This document shows positions 52,846 through 63,208 of a stretch of 64,000 bases of DNA, piece after piece; position 1 is the first letter of the stretch, and the number at the start of each line of letters is the position of its first letter. The notes under the pieces were generated by a model. That model did no database searches. It worked only from the letters and a program-made list of their open reading frames with translations, and had not been told where the DNA came from. Source of the stretch: Gallionella sp. GTDB taxonomy: Bacteria > Pseudomonadota > Gammaproteobacteria > Burkholderiales > Gallionellaceae. Position numbers and translations under genes: made by a program. The DNA is taken from the NCBI GenBank assembly GCA_028689145.1, contig JAQTWT010000003.1, forward strand, positions 1 to 64,000, given 5' to 3'.

Positions 52846-54990
52846 GTGGCTCACATTAGTTCGCTAAATTTTCCACGAGTCATGGCTTCCCTGCTGGCCA
52901 TACTGCTGTCCGCCTGCGACGGCGGGTTGTGGAACAACCCCTATCCGGCGGCGGATGGTGGCAAGCCGATCCTCTATACCGCGTTCACCGAACGCCCCAA
53001 GCATCTCGATCCGGCGCAGGCCTACAGCGAAAACGAGTACGAATTCCTCGCGCAGATTTACGCGCCGCCGCTGCAATACCATTATCTGAAGCGCCCTTAC
53101 GAGCTGATCCCGCTGGCCGCCAGCGCGATGCCGACGGTGCGCTATCTGGACAAGCAGCGCCGTCCATTGCCGGACAATGTAGCGCCGGAAAAAATCGCAT
53201 TCAGCGTGTATGAAATCCACATCAAGCCGAATATGCGTTATCAGCCGCATCCGGCATTCGCCCCGAAAAACGCCGTGCTGACTTCGGACGCGCTGCGCGA
53301 TATTCATGCATTGGGGGACTTTAAGCACAGCGGCACGCGCGCTGTCACGGCGGCGGATTATGTGTACCAGATCAAACGCCTTGCGCATCCGCAGTTGCAT
53401 CTGCCGATCTTCGGCGTGATGAGCGAATACATCGTCGGACTGAAAGACTACGCCGCGACGCTGCAGCAGGCGCTGAAAAATAATCCCGACGCGTTCCTCG
53501 ACCTGAATGCCTATCCATTGCCGGGGGCGCAAGTGGTGGACGAACATACCTACCGCATCGAGGTGCAGGGCAAGTATCCGCAGTTTGCCTACTGGCTGGC
53601 GATGCCGTTTTTCGCGCCGATGCCGCACGAGGCCGAACGCTTTTACGCGCAGCCCGGAATGCGCGAACGCAACCTGACGCTGGACTGGTGGCCGGTCGGT
53701 AGCGGCCCGTATTACCTGTCCGAGAACGATCCCAACCGGCGCATGGTATTGAGCCGCAACCCTTATTACGACAGCGAAACTTATCCGGCGCAAGGCGAAG
53801 CGGACGATGCGCAGGCTGGGCTGCTGGCGGATGCGGGCAAGCCGTTGCCGTTGATCGACCAAGTGATATTCAGTCTGGAAAAAGAAACCATTCCGTACTG
53901 GAATAAATTTTTGCAGGGCTATTACGATGCCTCGGGCATCAGCTCGGACAGCTTCGATCAGGCGGTGCAGGTGAACGTCGGCGGCGAAGCGGCGGTGACC
54001 GACGGAATGAAAGTGCAGGGCATCAGTCTTTCGACCGAGGTTTCGACTTCAACAATGTACACCGGCTTTAACTGGCTTGATCCGGTGGTTGGGGGCAATT
54101 CTGAAAAGGCGCGCAAACTGCGCCAAGCCATCGCCATCGCGGTGGATTTCGAGGAGTTTGTGTCAATTTTCGCCAACGGGCGCGGCATCGCGGCGCAGTC
54201 GCCGCTGCCGCCCGGCATTTTTGGTTACCGTAACGGCGAAGCGGGCGTCAACCGCACGGTGTATGACTGGGTGGACGGCGCGCCGAGGCGCAAAACTGTC
54301 GGGGAGGCCAAGCGGTTGCTCGCTGAAGCGGGCTATGCCAATGGTGTGGACGCAAAGACCATGCAGCCGTTGGTAATACATATGGATACAACCGCGACCG
54401 GGGTGGGCGGCAAGTCGCGATTGGATTGGCTGCGCAAACAATTTGAGAAAATCAACGTACAACTCGATGTGCGCAGCACGGACTGGAATCGTTTTCAGGA
54501 CAAGATACGGCGCGGCGATACGCAAATGTTCTACATGGGCTGGAACGCCGACTACCCCGACCCGGAGAACTTCCTGTTCCTGCTGCACGGCGCGCAGGCC
54601 AAGGTGGGCAAAAGCGGCGAGAACGCGGCGAACTACAGCAACCCGGAATACGACCGGTTGTTCGAGCAGATGAAAAACATGGAAAATAGCCCGGAACGGC
54701 TGGTCATCATCGACCGGATGCTGGGAATTCTGCGCCGCGATTCGCCGTGGCTATGGGGCTTTCACCCGAAGAGCTACGTGTTGCAGCACGGCTGGCTGCA
54801 TAACGTGAAGCCCAATGTGATGGCGAACAACAAGCTCAAATATTGGCGCGTTGATACGGCGCAGCGCGGTAAACTGCGCCGCAGCTGGAACCAGCCGGAT
54901 TACTGGCCGCTAGGGCTGGGTGCCGCGGTGTTGCTGTTGTTGGGCGGATGGATGCGGCGCGCATTGCGTCGCCGTGAAGAACAGGCCTAG
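52846..54990 (+). CDS. Family-5 extracellular solute-binding lipoprotein with C-terminal anchor
   Basis: 714 residues from a GTG start: lipobox in SLLAILLSACDGG (Cys about 25), then the SBP_bac_5 fold (TERPKHLDPAQAYSENEYEF; VGSGPYYLSENDPNRRMVLS; MFYMGWNADYPDPENFLFLL), which usually binds oligopeptides. Unusually, the C-terminus has a membrane helix (LGLGAAVLLLLGGWMRRAL) followed by Arg residues. No permease or ATPase genes are adjacent. An alternative ATG at 52882 would leave an uncharged signal sequence, so the GTG is preferred. It may deliver ligands to a transporter encoded elsewhere or act as a sensor partner for the kinase gene next to it. Confidence 0.82.
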   Translation: MAHISSLNFPRVMASLLAILLSACDGGLWNNPYPAADGGKPILYTAFTERPKHLDPAQAYSENEYEFLAQIYAPPLQYHYLKRPYELIPLAASAMPTVRYLDKQRRPLPDNVAPEKIAFSVYEIHIKPNMRYQPHPAFAPKNAVLTSDALRDIHALGDFKHSGTRAVTAADYVYQIKRLAHPQLHLPIFGVMSEYIVGLKDYAATLQQALKNNPDAFLDLNAYPLPGAQVVDEHTYRIEVQGKYPQFAYWLAMPFFAPMPHEAERFYAQPGMRERNLTLDWWPVGSGPYYLSENDPNRRMVLSRNPYYDSETYPAQGEADDAQAGLLADAGKPLPLIDQVIFSLEKETIPYWNKFLQGYYDASGISSDSFDQAVQVNVGGEAAVTDGMKVQGISLSTEVSTSTMYTGFNWLDPVVGGNSEKARKLRQAIAIAVDFEEFVSIFANGRGIAAQSPLPPGIFGYRNGEAGVNRTVYDWVDGAPRRKTVGEAKRLLAEAGYANGVDAKTMQPLVIHMDTTATGVGGKSRLDWLRKQFEKINVQLDVRSTDWNRFQDKIRRGDTQMFYMGWNADYPDPENFLFLLHGAQAKVGKSGENAANYSNPEYDRLFEQMKNMENSPERLVIIDRMLGILRRDSPWLWGFHPKSYVLQHGWLHNVKPNVMANNKLKYWRVDTAQRGKLRRSWNQPDYWPLGLGAAVLLLLGGWMRRALRRREEQA

Positions 54991-55077
54991 TTTGAAATAG
55001 AACGCGGGCAAAGAGCAGAGGTAGTCAGCTGCCGGATTGTGCCTATAATGAACCGGTTCATCCGCAAAGGAGGCAGC

Positions 55078-57039
55078 TTGAGCGAAAAGCCAAACGAGCA
55101 AGACTTGCTGCGCGTAGCCGCCGAAGCGAAGCTCGCGCACGTGCCGAAATTGCCGCCGCGTCCCGCCGAGGTATTGTTGCACGAGCTTCAGGTTTACCAG
55201 ATCGAACTGGAGATGCAGAACGAGCAATTGCGTCAGACGCAGCTCGCGCTGGAGGAATCGCGCGACCGTTTCATGAATCTGTATGAATTCGCGCCGGTCG
55301 GTTATCTCACCCTCAACGAACAAGGCCTGATCAGCGAGATTAATCTCACCGGGGCCGCATTGCTCAAGCGGGAGCGAGGCAAGCTGCTGCACAAGCGCTT
55401 CAATCTTTTCGTTGCGCCGGAATCTCACGAGCGATGGCATGTGCAGTTCGCGGATTTATTGCGGCATGCGGGGAGCCAGAGTCTGGAGCTTGTCCTCAAA
55501 AACGGCGACGGGGAAATAATGCTGGCTTATCTGGACTGCAGGCATCATGTGGCCGATGACAAGCAACATGTGTTGCGCATCTCGTTCAGCGACATCACCT
55601 ATTGGCGCAAGGCTGAAGAGTCCATGCGCGAATGGCAGGCATTCGTCGAAAATGCCACTTGGGGTATGACCATCGGGGAAGTCGAGAGTCGGGTGATCAG
55701 GCTGGCAAATCCTGCTTATGCGCGTATGCACGGTTATACCGTGGAGGAGTTGCACAATCTTCAGGCGGATGTCATGTACGCGCCGGAAAGCCGCGCCAAC
55801 CTGCCGCATTATGTTGAATGTGTGCGCAAAAACGGATACCACAGCTTTGAATGTGTGCGTCTGCGCAAGGACGGCAGCACGTTTCCGGCCGAAGTGGATA
55901 TTTCAGTGGTTGACGGCATCGGCGGAAAAGCCACCGTCATGGTCAACGTAAAAGATATCACCGAACGCAAACTGGCCAAATTACAACTGATAGAAAGCGA
56001 GCATAAATTCGGGATTTTGGCGGATTCCGGGCAGGCATTGATATGGACATCAGGTACGGACAAACTACGCAACTATTTCAACCAGACCTGGCTGAATTTT
56101 ACCGGGCGCAGTCTGGAACAGGAAATCGGCAACGGCTGGAAAGAAGGTGTGCACCCGGATGATTTGCAACGCTGTATTGGGGTATATACAGCAGCCTTCG
56201 GGCGACGTGAGAAATTCAGTATGGATTACCGGTTGATGCACCGCGACGGCAATTATCGCTGGGTACAGGACGATGGATGTCCGCGCTATAACAGCAAGAA
56301 TGAGTTCGTCGGTTACATCGGCTATTGTCTCGATATCACAGTGCGCAAGAAGATGGAACGCAAAATGCGTGAACTCGCCTCGCATCTGCAAACTGTGCGC
56401 GAGGAAGAAAAAACCAGAATCGCACGAGAATTGCACGACGAACTGGGCGGCACATTGACGGCGCTTAAACTGGATAATTATTGGTTGGCACGAAAACTGC
56501 CGGCAAATGAAGAAACAGCGCTGTTTAGCGAGCGTATCGAGTCGATGTCGCAATTGATTGACAATGCGGTGGGTGTCACTCGGCGGATCATCTCGGATTT
56601 GCGCCCGACTATTCTGGACGATCTGGGGTTACTGGCTGCTCTGGAATGGCAAGCCGTTCAATTCAACAAACATACCGGGATCGAATGCAGGGTGACTTGT
56701 ATTGAAGATCAAGGCGGGTTGGACAAGCCGCGCTCGATTGCGTTGTTCCGTATCCTTCAAGAGTCGCTGAATAATGTTTCACGGCATTCCGGTGCCTCCA
56801 AAGTGGAGATAGAATTTATCCACGGTCAAAACGAACTCAGCTTAACGGTAAGCGACAATGGTCGGGGTATACCGGACAATCACGTTGTTTTACCCAGTTC
56901 CTATGGCATGCTCGGCATGACCGAGCGAGCCAATCAGCTGGGTGGCCGAATCAGCTTCGGCAGTTCGCCCAGTGGCGGATTGAGTGTGGTGGTGACTTTG
57001 CCGCTGCCTGACAAGAATAACCGGGAAAAAGACGAATGA
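55078..57039 (+). CDS. PAS-domain sensor histidine kinase, NarL-type (HisKA_3)
   Basis: About 653 residues from TTG 55078, which follows AAAGGAGG; the track's GTG 55039 and an ATG at 55048 lie upstream of this strong site. No membrane helices, so cytoplasmic. At least three PAS domains (about 50-165, 180-300, 305-425; e.g. FAPVGYLTLNEQGLISEINL, MREWQAFVENATWGM, LIWTSGTDKLRNYF), then HisKA_3 with RIARELHDELGGTLTALKLD (His about 445) and HATPase_c (NVSRHSGASKVEIEF, VSDNGRGIPDN). It overlaps the regulator gene by four bases and surely phosphorylates its product. Confidence 0.88.
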   Translation: MSEKPNEQDLLRVAAEAKLAHVPKLPPRPAEVLLHELQVYQIELEMQNEQLRQTQLALEESRDRFMNLYEFAPVGYLTLNEQGLISEINLTGAALLKRERGKLLHKRFNLFVAPESHERWHVQFADLLRHAGSQSLELVLKNGDGEIMLAYLDCRHHVADDKQHVLRISFSDITYWRKAEESMREWQAFVENATWGMTIGEVESRVIRLANPAYARMHGYTVEELHNLQADVMYAPESRANLPHYVECVRKNGYHSFECVRLRKDGSTFPAEVDISVVDGIGGKATVMVNVKDITERKLAKLQLIESEHKFGILADSGQALIWTSGTDKLRNYFNQTWLNFTGRSLEQEIGNGWKEGVHPDDLQRCIGVYTAAFGRREKFSMDYRLMHRDGNYRWVQDDGCPRYNSKNEFVGYIGYCLDITVRKKMERKMRELASHLQTVREEEKTRIARELHDELGGTLTALKLDNYWLARKLPANEETALFSERIESMSQLIDNAVGVTRRIISDLRPTILDDLGLLAALEWQAVQFNKHTGIECRVTCIEDQGGLDKPRSIALFRILQESLNNVSRHSGASKVEIEFIHGQNELSLTVSDNGRGIPDNHVVLPSSYGMLGMTERANQLGGRISFGSSPSGGLSVVVTLPLPDKNNREKDE

Positions 57040-57668
57040 TTCGTATCATGATTGCCGACGACCACGCCATCGTGCGCCATGGATTGAGGCAAATTCTGGA
57101 GGAAGACAGCGAAATGAAGGTCGTGGCGGAGCATGCCAACGGCATTGATGCGCTGAACTGGATTCGCAGCAATAACTGCGACATTGCGTTGATTGATATT
57201 GCCATGCCGGGCATGAACGGTATCGATATGATCAAGCAGTTGCGCAAAGATGTACCGGGGTTACCGGTGCTGGTTATCAGCATTTATGCGGAAGACCAAT
57301 ACGCTGTGCGCCTCATCAAGGCTGGCGCAGCCGGCTACCTGACCAAGGAGTGCGCGCCGGCTAAAATCGTGGACGCGGTACGGTGTGTGGCGGGCGGAAA
57401 GAAATACCTCAGCCCGGCGGTGATTGAATTGCTCGCCAACGAAATCGGCGATGCGCATCAGGACTCGCCGCATGAAACCCTGTCGGATCGCGAATACCAG
57501 ATTTTTCTGTTGCTCGCCTCGGCGCATCCGGTGATGAAAATTGCCGAGATGCTGAACCTGAGTGTGAAAACCATCAGTACCTACCGCAGCCGCATTATGG
57601 AGAAAATGCATCTGAGCAACAATGCCGAACTGATGCACTATGCTTTCGACAAACGTCTAATTGAATGA
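57036..57668 (+). CDS. NarL/FixJ-type response regulator
   Basis: 210 residues: receiver (MIADDHAIVRHGLRQILEED, phospho-acceptor in ALIDIAMPGMNGID, lysine in GYLTKECAP) and a LuxR-type helix-turn-helix (about 148-205; LSDREYQIFLLLASAHPVMK, LNLSVKTISTYRSRIMEKMH). ATGA overlap with the kinase gene. The pair forms a complete two-component system of unknown target. Confidence 0.92.
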   Translation: MIRIMIADDHAIVRHGLRQILEEDSEMKVVAEHANGIDALNWIRSNNCDIALIDIAMPGMNGIDMIKQLRKDVPGLPVLVISIYAEDQYAVRLIKAGAAGYLTKECAPAKIVDAVRCVAGGKKYLSPAVIELLANEIGDAHQDSPHETLSDREYQIFLLLASAHPVMKIAEMLNLSVKTISTYRSRIMEKMHLSNNAELMHYAFDKRLIE

Positions 57669-57870
57669 TTGATATCGCAAACTTTCGGTAATTTATTGCA
57701 TATCCCGCCAAGTCACGCTTTTCTTGCTGTCAGACAAACACTGACAACAGAACCTCCTGCCCTCCTACACAATTATCAGATAAAAACCTATGCGCAACAC
57801 CTGCGCAAAGGAACATTATTCTCACACTGAAATTCCTGATGTAACGCGGTTCAACCAATAGCGGGGTGGC

Positions 57871-58287
57871 ATGATGAATGTATTTGTGGTGGAAGATTCG
57901 GATGCCGTACGGGGGCATTTGCAGCATATGCTTTCCGATATTCCCGGCGTTGAGTTAATCGGTTATGCAAAGGATGAACAGGGAGCGATCGAAAGCATCG
58001 ACAAATTGCTGCCGGACGTGGTGATTCTCGATATCAGGCTACAACCCGGATCGGGAATCGCGGTTCTGGAAAATATTAAAAACAACCATGCCATGATTAA
58101 AGTCATCGTGCTGACCAACTACATCGACGAGTTTTATGCGGATTACTGCAAGAATGCCGGTGCGGACTGCTTCTTCGACAAAACTTTCCAGTTTTCGCGG
58201 GTTCGTTCGGCATTGTGGTCGTGGGTGTATGCCGATGGAGCAGGCGGTATGGTAAAGGCAGAAAGTGGCGAAATGCGCGGTGTTTGA
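57871..58287 (+). CDS. Single-domain response regulator (receiver only)
   Basis: 138 residues: acidic pocket VVEDSDAVRGHL, phospho-acceptor in VVILDIRLQPGSG, threonine in VLTNYIDEF and lysine in CFFDKTFQF; nothing after the receiver except a short tail. Such stand-alone receivers work as CheY-like outputs or phosphate shuttles. It lies 200 bases after the NarL-type regulator and before cheW, so it may link the PAS kinase to the chemoreceptor genes. Several in-frame codons after 58240 are of low complexity and may not be structured. Confidence 0.85.
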   Translation: MMNVFVVEDSDAVRGHLQHMLSDIPGVELIGYAKDEQGAIESIDKLLPDVVILDIRLQPGSGIAVLENIKNNHAMIKVIVLTNYIDEFYADYCKNAGADCFFDKTFQFSRVRSALWSWVYADGAGGMVKAESGEMRGV

Positions 58288-58500
58288 TTCGGTATTAAGA
58301 CACGGTCGCACAGTCAAATAATCGCAACAATCGGCTGCTATTGTATCGCCAACTTGGCAACCAGCTTGCCGTATCTGGTGGATAAGTTGATCGTGGCGTG
58401 CAAACCGACAGTGCGTGAAAAAGTTGCGAACTGATTGGGTGGGCAGCCATGCATCGTGAGCGAAACTCATCGGAAGCATTAAACCGAATGGGGGTGCATC

Positions 58501-58986
58501 ATGCAAGCAAACGAAGGAAAAACAACGGAAGGCAATAGCCGTGAGCTGTTAACTTTTACGCTGGGCAAAGAAGAATACGGTATCGATATTCTCAAGGTTC
58601 AGGAAATCCGCGGCTACGATGCGGTCACCACCATCGCCAATTCGCCCGAGTTCATCAAGGGCGTGATCAACCTGCGCGGCATCATCGTGCCGATCATCGA
58701 CATGCGCATCAAATTTAACCTCTGCAACGTAACCTATAACGAACTGACTGTGGTCATCATTCTCAATGTTGCCCATCGCGTGATGGGCATCGTGGTGGAC
58801 GGCGTATCGGATGTGATCGCTTTGACTGCCGACCAAATCAAGCCTGCACCAGAATTCAGCGCCTCGCTGGACATGCAATACATCACCGGTGTTGGCACAG
58901 TGGACGAACGCATGATCATCGTAATCGACATCGAAAAACTAATGACCAGCCGCGACATGGATCTGGTCGAGGCCGTTGCGGCTTAA
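58501..58986 (+). CDS. cheW: Chemotaxis coupling protein CheW
   Basis: 161 residues, one CheW SH3-like domain: [40 protein letters not shown] and [18 protein letters not shown]. Connects receptors to CheA. Located 29 bases before the chemoreceptor gene, so both are probably co-transcribed. No cheA or cheY of the classical kind is in the window. The 213 bases before it hold no supported gene. Confidence 0.94.
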   Translation: MQANEGKTTEGNSRELLTFTLGKEEYGIDILKVQEIRGYDAVTTIANSPEFIKGVINLRGIIVPIIDMRIKFNLCNVTYNELTVVIILNVAHRVMGIVVDGVSDVIALTADQIKPAPEFSASLDMQYITGVGTVDERMIIVIDIEKLMTSRDMDLVEAVAA

Positions 58987-59015
58987 CAATACAACTATCG
59001 TCAGGAGAAAACATC

Positions 59016-61313
59016 ATGTTCAAGAACCTTACCATCAAGGCGCGCCTGATCTACCTGATCGCGTTCCTGTCGGTCGCGCTCGCGATCGTCGGCTTCGTTG
59101 GCTTGCGCGGCATGGGGCAGGCCAACGACGGGCTGCGCACAGTGTATTTGGATCGCACCATTCCGCTGGATCAGATCGCCGAGATTTCCGACCTGATGGC
59201 GGAAAATATCCGCCAATTGCATCTGGCCAGCATGCACGACCCGCGCATGGAAGAAAGCAAGTTGCACGACCACCCGATCGCAATGCATACCGACAAGGTC
59301 GAGCAGAACATCGCCGAGATCACCAAGGTCTGGGGCAGTTACATGGAGACCTACCTGACGCCGGAAGAGCGGAGGATAGCCGAAGAATATATTTTGGCGC
59401 GCAAGGACTTCGTCCAGAACGGGCTGCTGGTTGCGATGGATATGTACAAACAGGGGCGCTACCCTGAAGCGAATGCACAGATGGTCAAGTCCGTCGGCCC
59501 CAAGGGACTCAAGGCGATGGATCTGGCCGACGATCTGAAAACCCTGCAGACTGATGTCGCCAAGGAGGAATACGAGAAAGCCGAGGCGGCCTACAATGCT
59601 ACTTGGATCATCTCCATTGCGTCCATCACGCTCGGCATTGGCCTTGCTGTATTCATCGGCTTCATGCTGATCCGCAACATCTCGCGTTCGATGGAAGCAG
59701 CGCAGAATGTTGCGGGCGCGATCGCGGGTGGCGACTTGAGTTCGGATATAGACACCAGTCAGCATGACGAGATCGGCGTGCTACTGCGCTCTCTCAAAGC
59801 CATGCAGGATAGCCTGCGCGCCATCGTCGCCGAGATCAAGCAGATCGTCGAAGATGCCGCGGTGCGCGGCAGCTTCGATTACAAGATGAAAATGGAAGGC
59901 AAGGCTGGTTTCACCAAAGAGCTGTCCGAGTTGCTCAACCAGTTGAGTGACACCGTTGACGACGCGTTGAAGGATACCGTCCGCGTGGCCACCGCTCTGG
60001 CCAACGGCGACTTATCGCAAAAGGTCACCAAAGAATATCAGGGCATGTTCGGCCAGACCAAAGAAGGGGTGAACGGCACCGTGGATTCGCTAACTAAGAT
60101 CGTCGCCGAAATCCAGAACATCGTCGAAGACGCGGCAGTACATGGCAGTTTCAGCACCAAGATGGACTTGAACGGCAAACAGGGTTACACCAAAACCCTG
60201 TCCGAGTTGCTCAACCAGCTGTCCAACGTCACCGAAACCGGCATCGCCGACGTGGTGCGTGTCGCCAATGCGCTGGCCAAGGGCGACCTAACACAGACCA
60301 TCGCCAAGGACTACCCAGGCTCGTTCGGCGACATGAAGGCCGGTGTGAACGGCACGGTAGACAACCTCAAGGTGCTAGTCGGCGAAATCAAGGAGGCGAC
60401 CGACACCATCGCCACAGCGTCCAAGGAAATAGCCCAAGGCAATCAGGATTTGTCGCAACGCACCGAAGAACAGGCCTCCAGTCTGGAAGAAACAGCTTCC
60501 AGTATGGAAGAACTCACTTCCACCGTGAAACAGAACGCCGAAAATGCCAAACAGGCCAACCAACTGGCCATCGGTGCCTCGGACGTGGCGGGCAAAGGCG
60601 GCGCGGTGGTCGGTCAAGTGGTGACCACCATGGACTCGATCAACGAATCGTCGCGCAAGATCGTGGATATTATTTCCGTGATCGACGGTATCGCGTTCCA
60701 GACCAATATTCTGGCGCTGAATGCCGCGGTTGAAGCGGCCAGAGCCGGTGAACAGGGACGCGGTTTTGCGGTGGTCGCCGGTGAAGTGCGTAACCTTGCC
60801 CAAAGAAGTGCCGCAGCAGCCAAGGAAATCAAGACGCTGATTGGCGATTCGGTGGGTAAGGTCGAGGAAGGCAGCAAGCTGGTCGCGCAGGCCGGACAGA
60901 CCATGGAAGAGATTGTCACCAGCATCAAGCGCGTGACCGACATCATGTCCGAGATCACTGCGGCATCCCAAGAACAAAGCCAGGGTATCGAGCAGGTCAA
61001 TACCGCCATCACCCAGATGGACGAAGTGACCCAGCAGAATGCCGCGTTGGTCGAGGAAGCCGCCGCTGCCGCCGAATCGCTGGAAGAGCAGGCGCAGAAC
61101 CTGTCGGTATCGGTCGGGACGTTCAAGATGGACAGCCATTCAAATACGGCAGTTGCGGTGGTACGCCGCGAGTCCGCTCCTGTCGTCAAACATGCGGCAC
61201 CGGCACGCAAGGGATCTGTTGTGACCAAATCCGCAGCGGTTAAAGATGTACCGGTAAAACCGCCAGCCAAGCAGCAAATGCAGGACAAAGACGGCGAATG
61301 GGCAGAGTTTTGA
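59016..61313 (+). CDS. Methyl-accepting chemotaxis protein with tandem HAMP-like repeats
   Basis: 765 residues: membrane helix 1 (10-32), a periplasmic four-helix-bundle sensor with several His and Met residues ([20 protein letters not shown]), membrane helix 2 (about 195-215), HAMP, then two tandem 92-residue repeats (beginning [17 protein letters not shown] at about 273 and [17 protein letters not shown] at about 365), and the signalling domain with hairpin tip [20 protein letters not shown] (about 560). The C-terminus DGEWAEF resembles the NWETF-type tether for CheR/CheB. The His/Met-rich sensor could bind a metal; that is a guess. Confidence 0.92.
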   Translation: MFKNLTIKARLIYLIAFLSVALAIVGFVGLRGMGQANDGLRTVYLDRTIPLDQIAEISDLMAENIRQLHLASMHDPRMEESKLHDHPIAMHTDKVEQNIAEITKVWGSYMETYLTPEERRIAEEYILARKDFVQNGLLVAMDMYKQGRYPEANAQMVKSVGPKGLKAMDLADDLKTLQTDVAKEEYEKAEAAYNATWIISIASITLGIGLAVFIGFMLIRNISRSMEAAQNVAGAIAGGDLSSDIDTSQHDEIGVLLRSLKAMQDSLRAIVAEIKQIVEDAAVRGSFDYKMKMEGKAGFTKELSELLNQLSDTVDDALKDTVRVATALANGDLSQKVTKEYQGMFGQTKEGVNGTVDSLTKIVAEIQNIVEDAAVHGSFSTKMDLNGKQGYTKTLSELLNQLSNVTETGIADVVRVANALAKGDLTQTIAKDYPGSFGDMKAGVNGTVDNLKVLVGEIKEATDTIATASKEIAQGNQDLSQRTEEQASSLEETASSMEELTSTVKQNAENAKQANQLAIGASDVAGKGGAVVGQVVTTMDSINESSRKIVDIISVIDGIAFQTNILALNAAVEAARAGEQGRGFAVVAGEVRNLAQRSAAAAKEIKTLIGDSVGKVEEGSKLVAQAGQTMEEIVTSIKRVTDIMSEITAASQEQSQGIEQVNTAITQMDEVTQQNAALVEEAAAAAESLEEQAQNLSVSVGTFKMDSHSNTAVAVVRRESAPVVKHAAPARKGSVVTKSAAVKDVPVKPPAKQQMQDKDGEWAEF

Positions 61314-61331
61314 AGAGCTGATTTTCCTCCC

Positions 61332-61380
61332 CCGCCGGCCGATTTCTTCCTCTCCCCCCTTTTTCAGCCGGCGGTTTTTT
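61332..61380 (+). terminator. Terminator after the chemoreceptor gene
   Basis: CCGCCGGC, 27 bases, GCCGGCGG followed directly by TTTTTTATTAG. The long pyrimidine-rich loop is unusual, but stem and T tract are clear. Confidence 0.75.
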
Positions 61381-61516
61381 ATTAGTATCACGGTTGCCTC
61401 AGGCAGCGTGTGTTGCAGGTTGGGCAACAGTCTGGCCGAATAACTCGGGTTTATGGTTGCTTGGCGAAATGGTTAAACGGGGAACGCATTTCAAATGCGC
61501 CTGTTGATAAACAAAA

Positions 61517-63157
61517 TTACACCAGCGTGAAGCCGACGCGTTCGTAATCCAAGCCGTGTTCTATACTGAGACTCATTTTTGCATTCTGTTTTTCGGTGTT
61601 CTGGTGCAGGACTTCCACCACCCGTCCAGTCTGAAACCAGCCGCGCGGAATGACCAGGCTGGCGGGAATCTTGAGCGCCACAACAGCAGGCAGCAAAAAA
61701 GCCGGAACATAGGTGTCCGACACGGTCATGTTGATGCCGGTGGCGCGGATGCTGACGGCTTCCGCACTTCCCGGCAGATAGCGCACGCCGAGCTGCAATT
61801 GTCCGCTGCGCGTGATGTTGGTCCAAGCCGTGCTGCACAGTATGAAGGTCCCGTGATCGCCCGCGCGCAGGCCGACCAACTGGTTGCGGTTTAACCGTTC
61901 GCCAAAGCTGTCAAGGCGCGTCAGCTGTGCTCCCAGAATGCTTTCATTGTCGAATTGCCATGTTTCCAGCGGAGGTATAGCTGGTGCATGTTCCTTGTTG
62001 GAGTCTTTTTGCAAAACCCGGCCAAAGGTCTCGATCTGTTTGCGTGCTGTACTGCTCAATGTGCTATCGCTGCGTCCCGGTTGTTTGAATAATTTTCCGG
62101 ATATATGCGCGTAAATGCCTTCCGGTTTGTAGCACAGTTGCGCATGATGCGCGGCCGGATGGCGTTCACCGAAACGGGCGCTGATGTCTTCGCACCAGCT
62201 TTGATGCAGAAAAGTCAGCAACTCGATGCAATCATTGCTGTTGCAGTGTTCGCACAGACCGATTTGTTGCGGTGTTTGACCCTGCTGCAGCATGATCGTT
62301 TTGACGCGCAGCAATTTGCTTAACGGAACCATCGCCAGATAGCGCATGCTGTCGTTGTGGGTCTCAGGCAAAGCCGCCACTTGTTTGGCGGGCTGCAAAC
62401 CGCGCGTGCCGGACAAGTCTGCCGCGAGCGGCTGCGCGTCACCTTGGCTGGCGGTATAGCCGCGCTCCACGGTCAGCATGCCGCTCCATTGCGTCAGCCA
62501 GCTGTCCAGCAGTTGCAGTTGCGAGCGGTTTAGCTCGGCAGGACGCGCATAGCAGGCCAGCAGGGTTTTGATATAGCTGCCGGCGCAGCTGCTGTGTGGT
62601 TGTTTGGTGTTCAGCGGGTCGGGTATTTGGGTCGTTTGCCAACCCCGTTCTTCGGCGAAGGCATACAACTCATGCAGTTGTTGCCATAGTTTGGTATCAA
62701 ATTCGTAGCCGGTGCGCAGATGCTCGAAAATTTCCAGCCCGCTATACATCAGACAGCGCTGGCACAGCAAGGCACCGTGCTTTTCAAGTTGTTTGTCGCC
62801 GGCAATCAAAGCTTGCAGGCAGCGCTGATAGCCCAAGACCAGAGCCTGCCAGAGTTGCACGATGGCAGCGAACACGATCAATTCGTGTTCGCTCAGCGGC
62901 AACGGTTTCGCGATCAGTTTTTTGGCGTAATCGTCCTGTACATAGCCGACGGTTTCGCGCAGCAGTTCCAGGGTGTGCAGGCGCTCCAGACCGCGCATCG
63001 GAAAACGGTTGAGCTGGTTGATTTGGGTGAGCAACAGGCTGTGTGCCAGCTGCAGGTTGGTTAGCTGCAACTGCCCGAGCCATAACGCGCAACCCGCCGC
63101 ATCCTTGAAATGCGGATTGGCGCGGTCGTCGGTCGGTTCGAGCGGAAGTGTAAGCAT
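61517..63157 (-). CDS. Conserved betaproteobacterial protein of unknown function
   Basis: 546 residues from ATG 63157; the track start is a TTG three codons earlier. The N-terminal two thirds are helical (QLTNLQLAHSLLLTQINQLN; LERLHTLELLRETVGYVQDD), with a CxHC-like pair (GLCEHCNSNDCIELL, about 310). The C-terminal 170 residues look beta-rich (GDHGTFILCSTAWTNITRSG, RGWFQTGRVVEVLHQ) and could be a PilZ-like barrel, but no clear RxxxR motif is seen. No signal peptide or membrane helix. Relatives are found in many betaproteobacteria without an assigned role. It stands alone between the chemoreceptor gene and a MITE copy. Confidence 0.6.
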   Translation of the reverse strand: MLTLPLEPTDDRANPHFKDAAGCALWLGQLQLTNLQLAHSLLLTQINQLNRFPMRGLERLHTLELLRETVGYVQDDYAKKLIAKPLPLSEHELIVFAAIVQLWQALVLGYQRCLQALIAGDKQLEKHGALLCQRCLMYSGLEIFEHLRTGYEFDTKLWQQLHELYAFAEERGWQTTQIPDPLNTKQPHSSCAGSYIKTLLACYARPAELNRSQLQLLDSWLTQWSGMLTVERGYTASQGDAQPLAADLSGTRGLQPAKQVAALPETHNDSMRYLAMVPLSKLLRVKTIMLQQGQTPQQIGLCEHCNSNDCIELLTFLHQSWCEDISARFGERHPAAHHAQLCYKPEGIYAHISGKLFKQPGRSDSTLSSTARKQIETFGRVLQKDSNKEHAPAIPPLETWQFDNESILGAQLTRLDSFGERLNRNQLVGLRAGDHGTFILCSTAWTNITRSGQLQLGVRYLPGSAEAVSIRATGINMTVSDTYVPAFLLPAVVALKIPASLVIPRGWFQTGRVVEVLHQNTEKQNAKMSLSIEHGLDYERVGFTLV

Positions 63158-63208
63158 GGTTTTCAAGTAGGGGAGTGATTTATCACGCCCATTTGCTGTT
63201 GCAATAAT

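Noticed and set aside
58288-58432. Possible gene remnant (frame ending LPYLVDKLIVACKPTVREK...stop) between the receiver gene and cheW
   Set aside because: Only about 45 open codons without a start or ribosome-binding site; the resemblance to a protein end is too weak to call a pseudogene.
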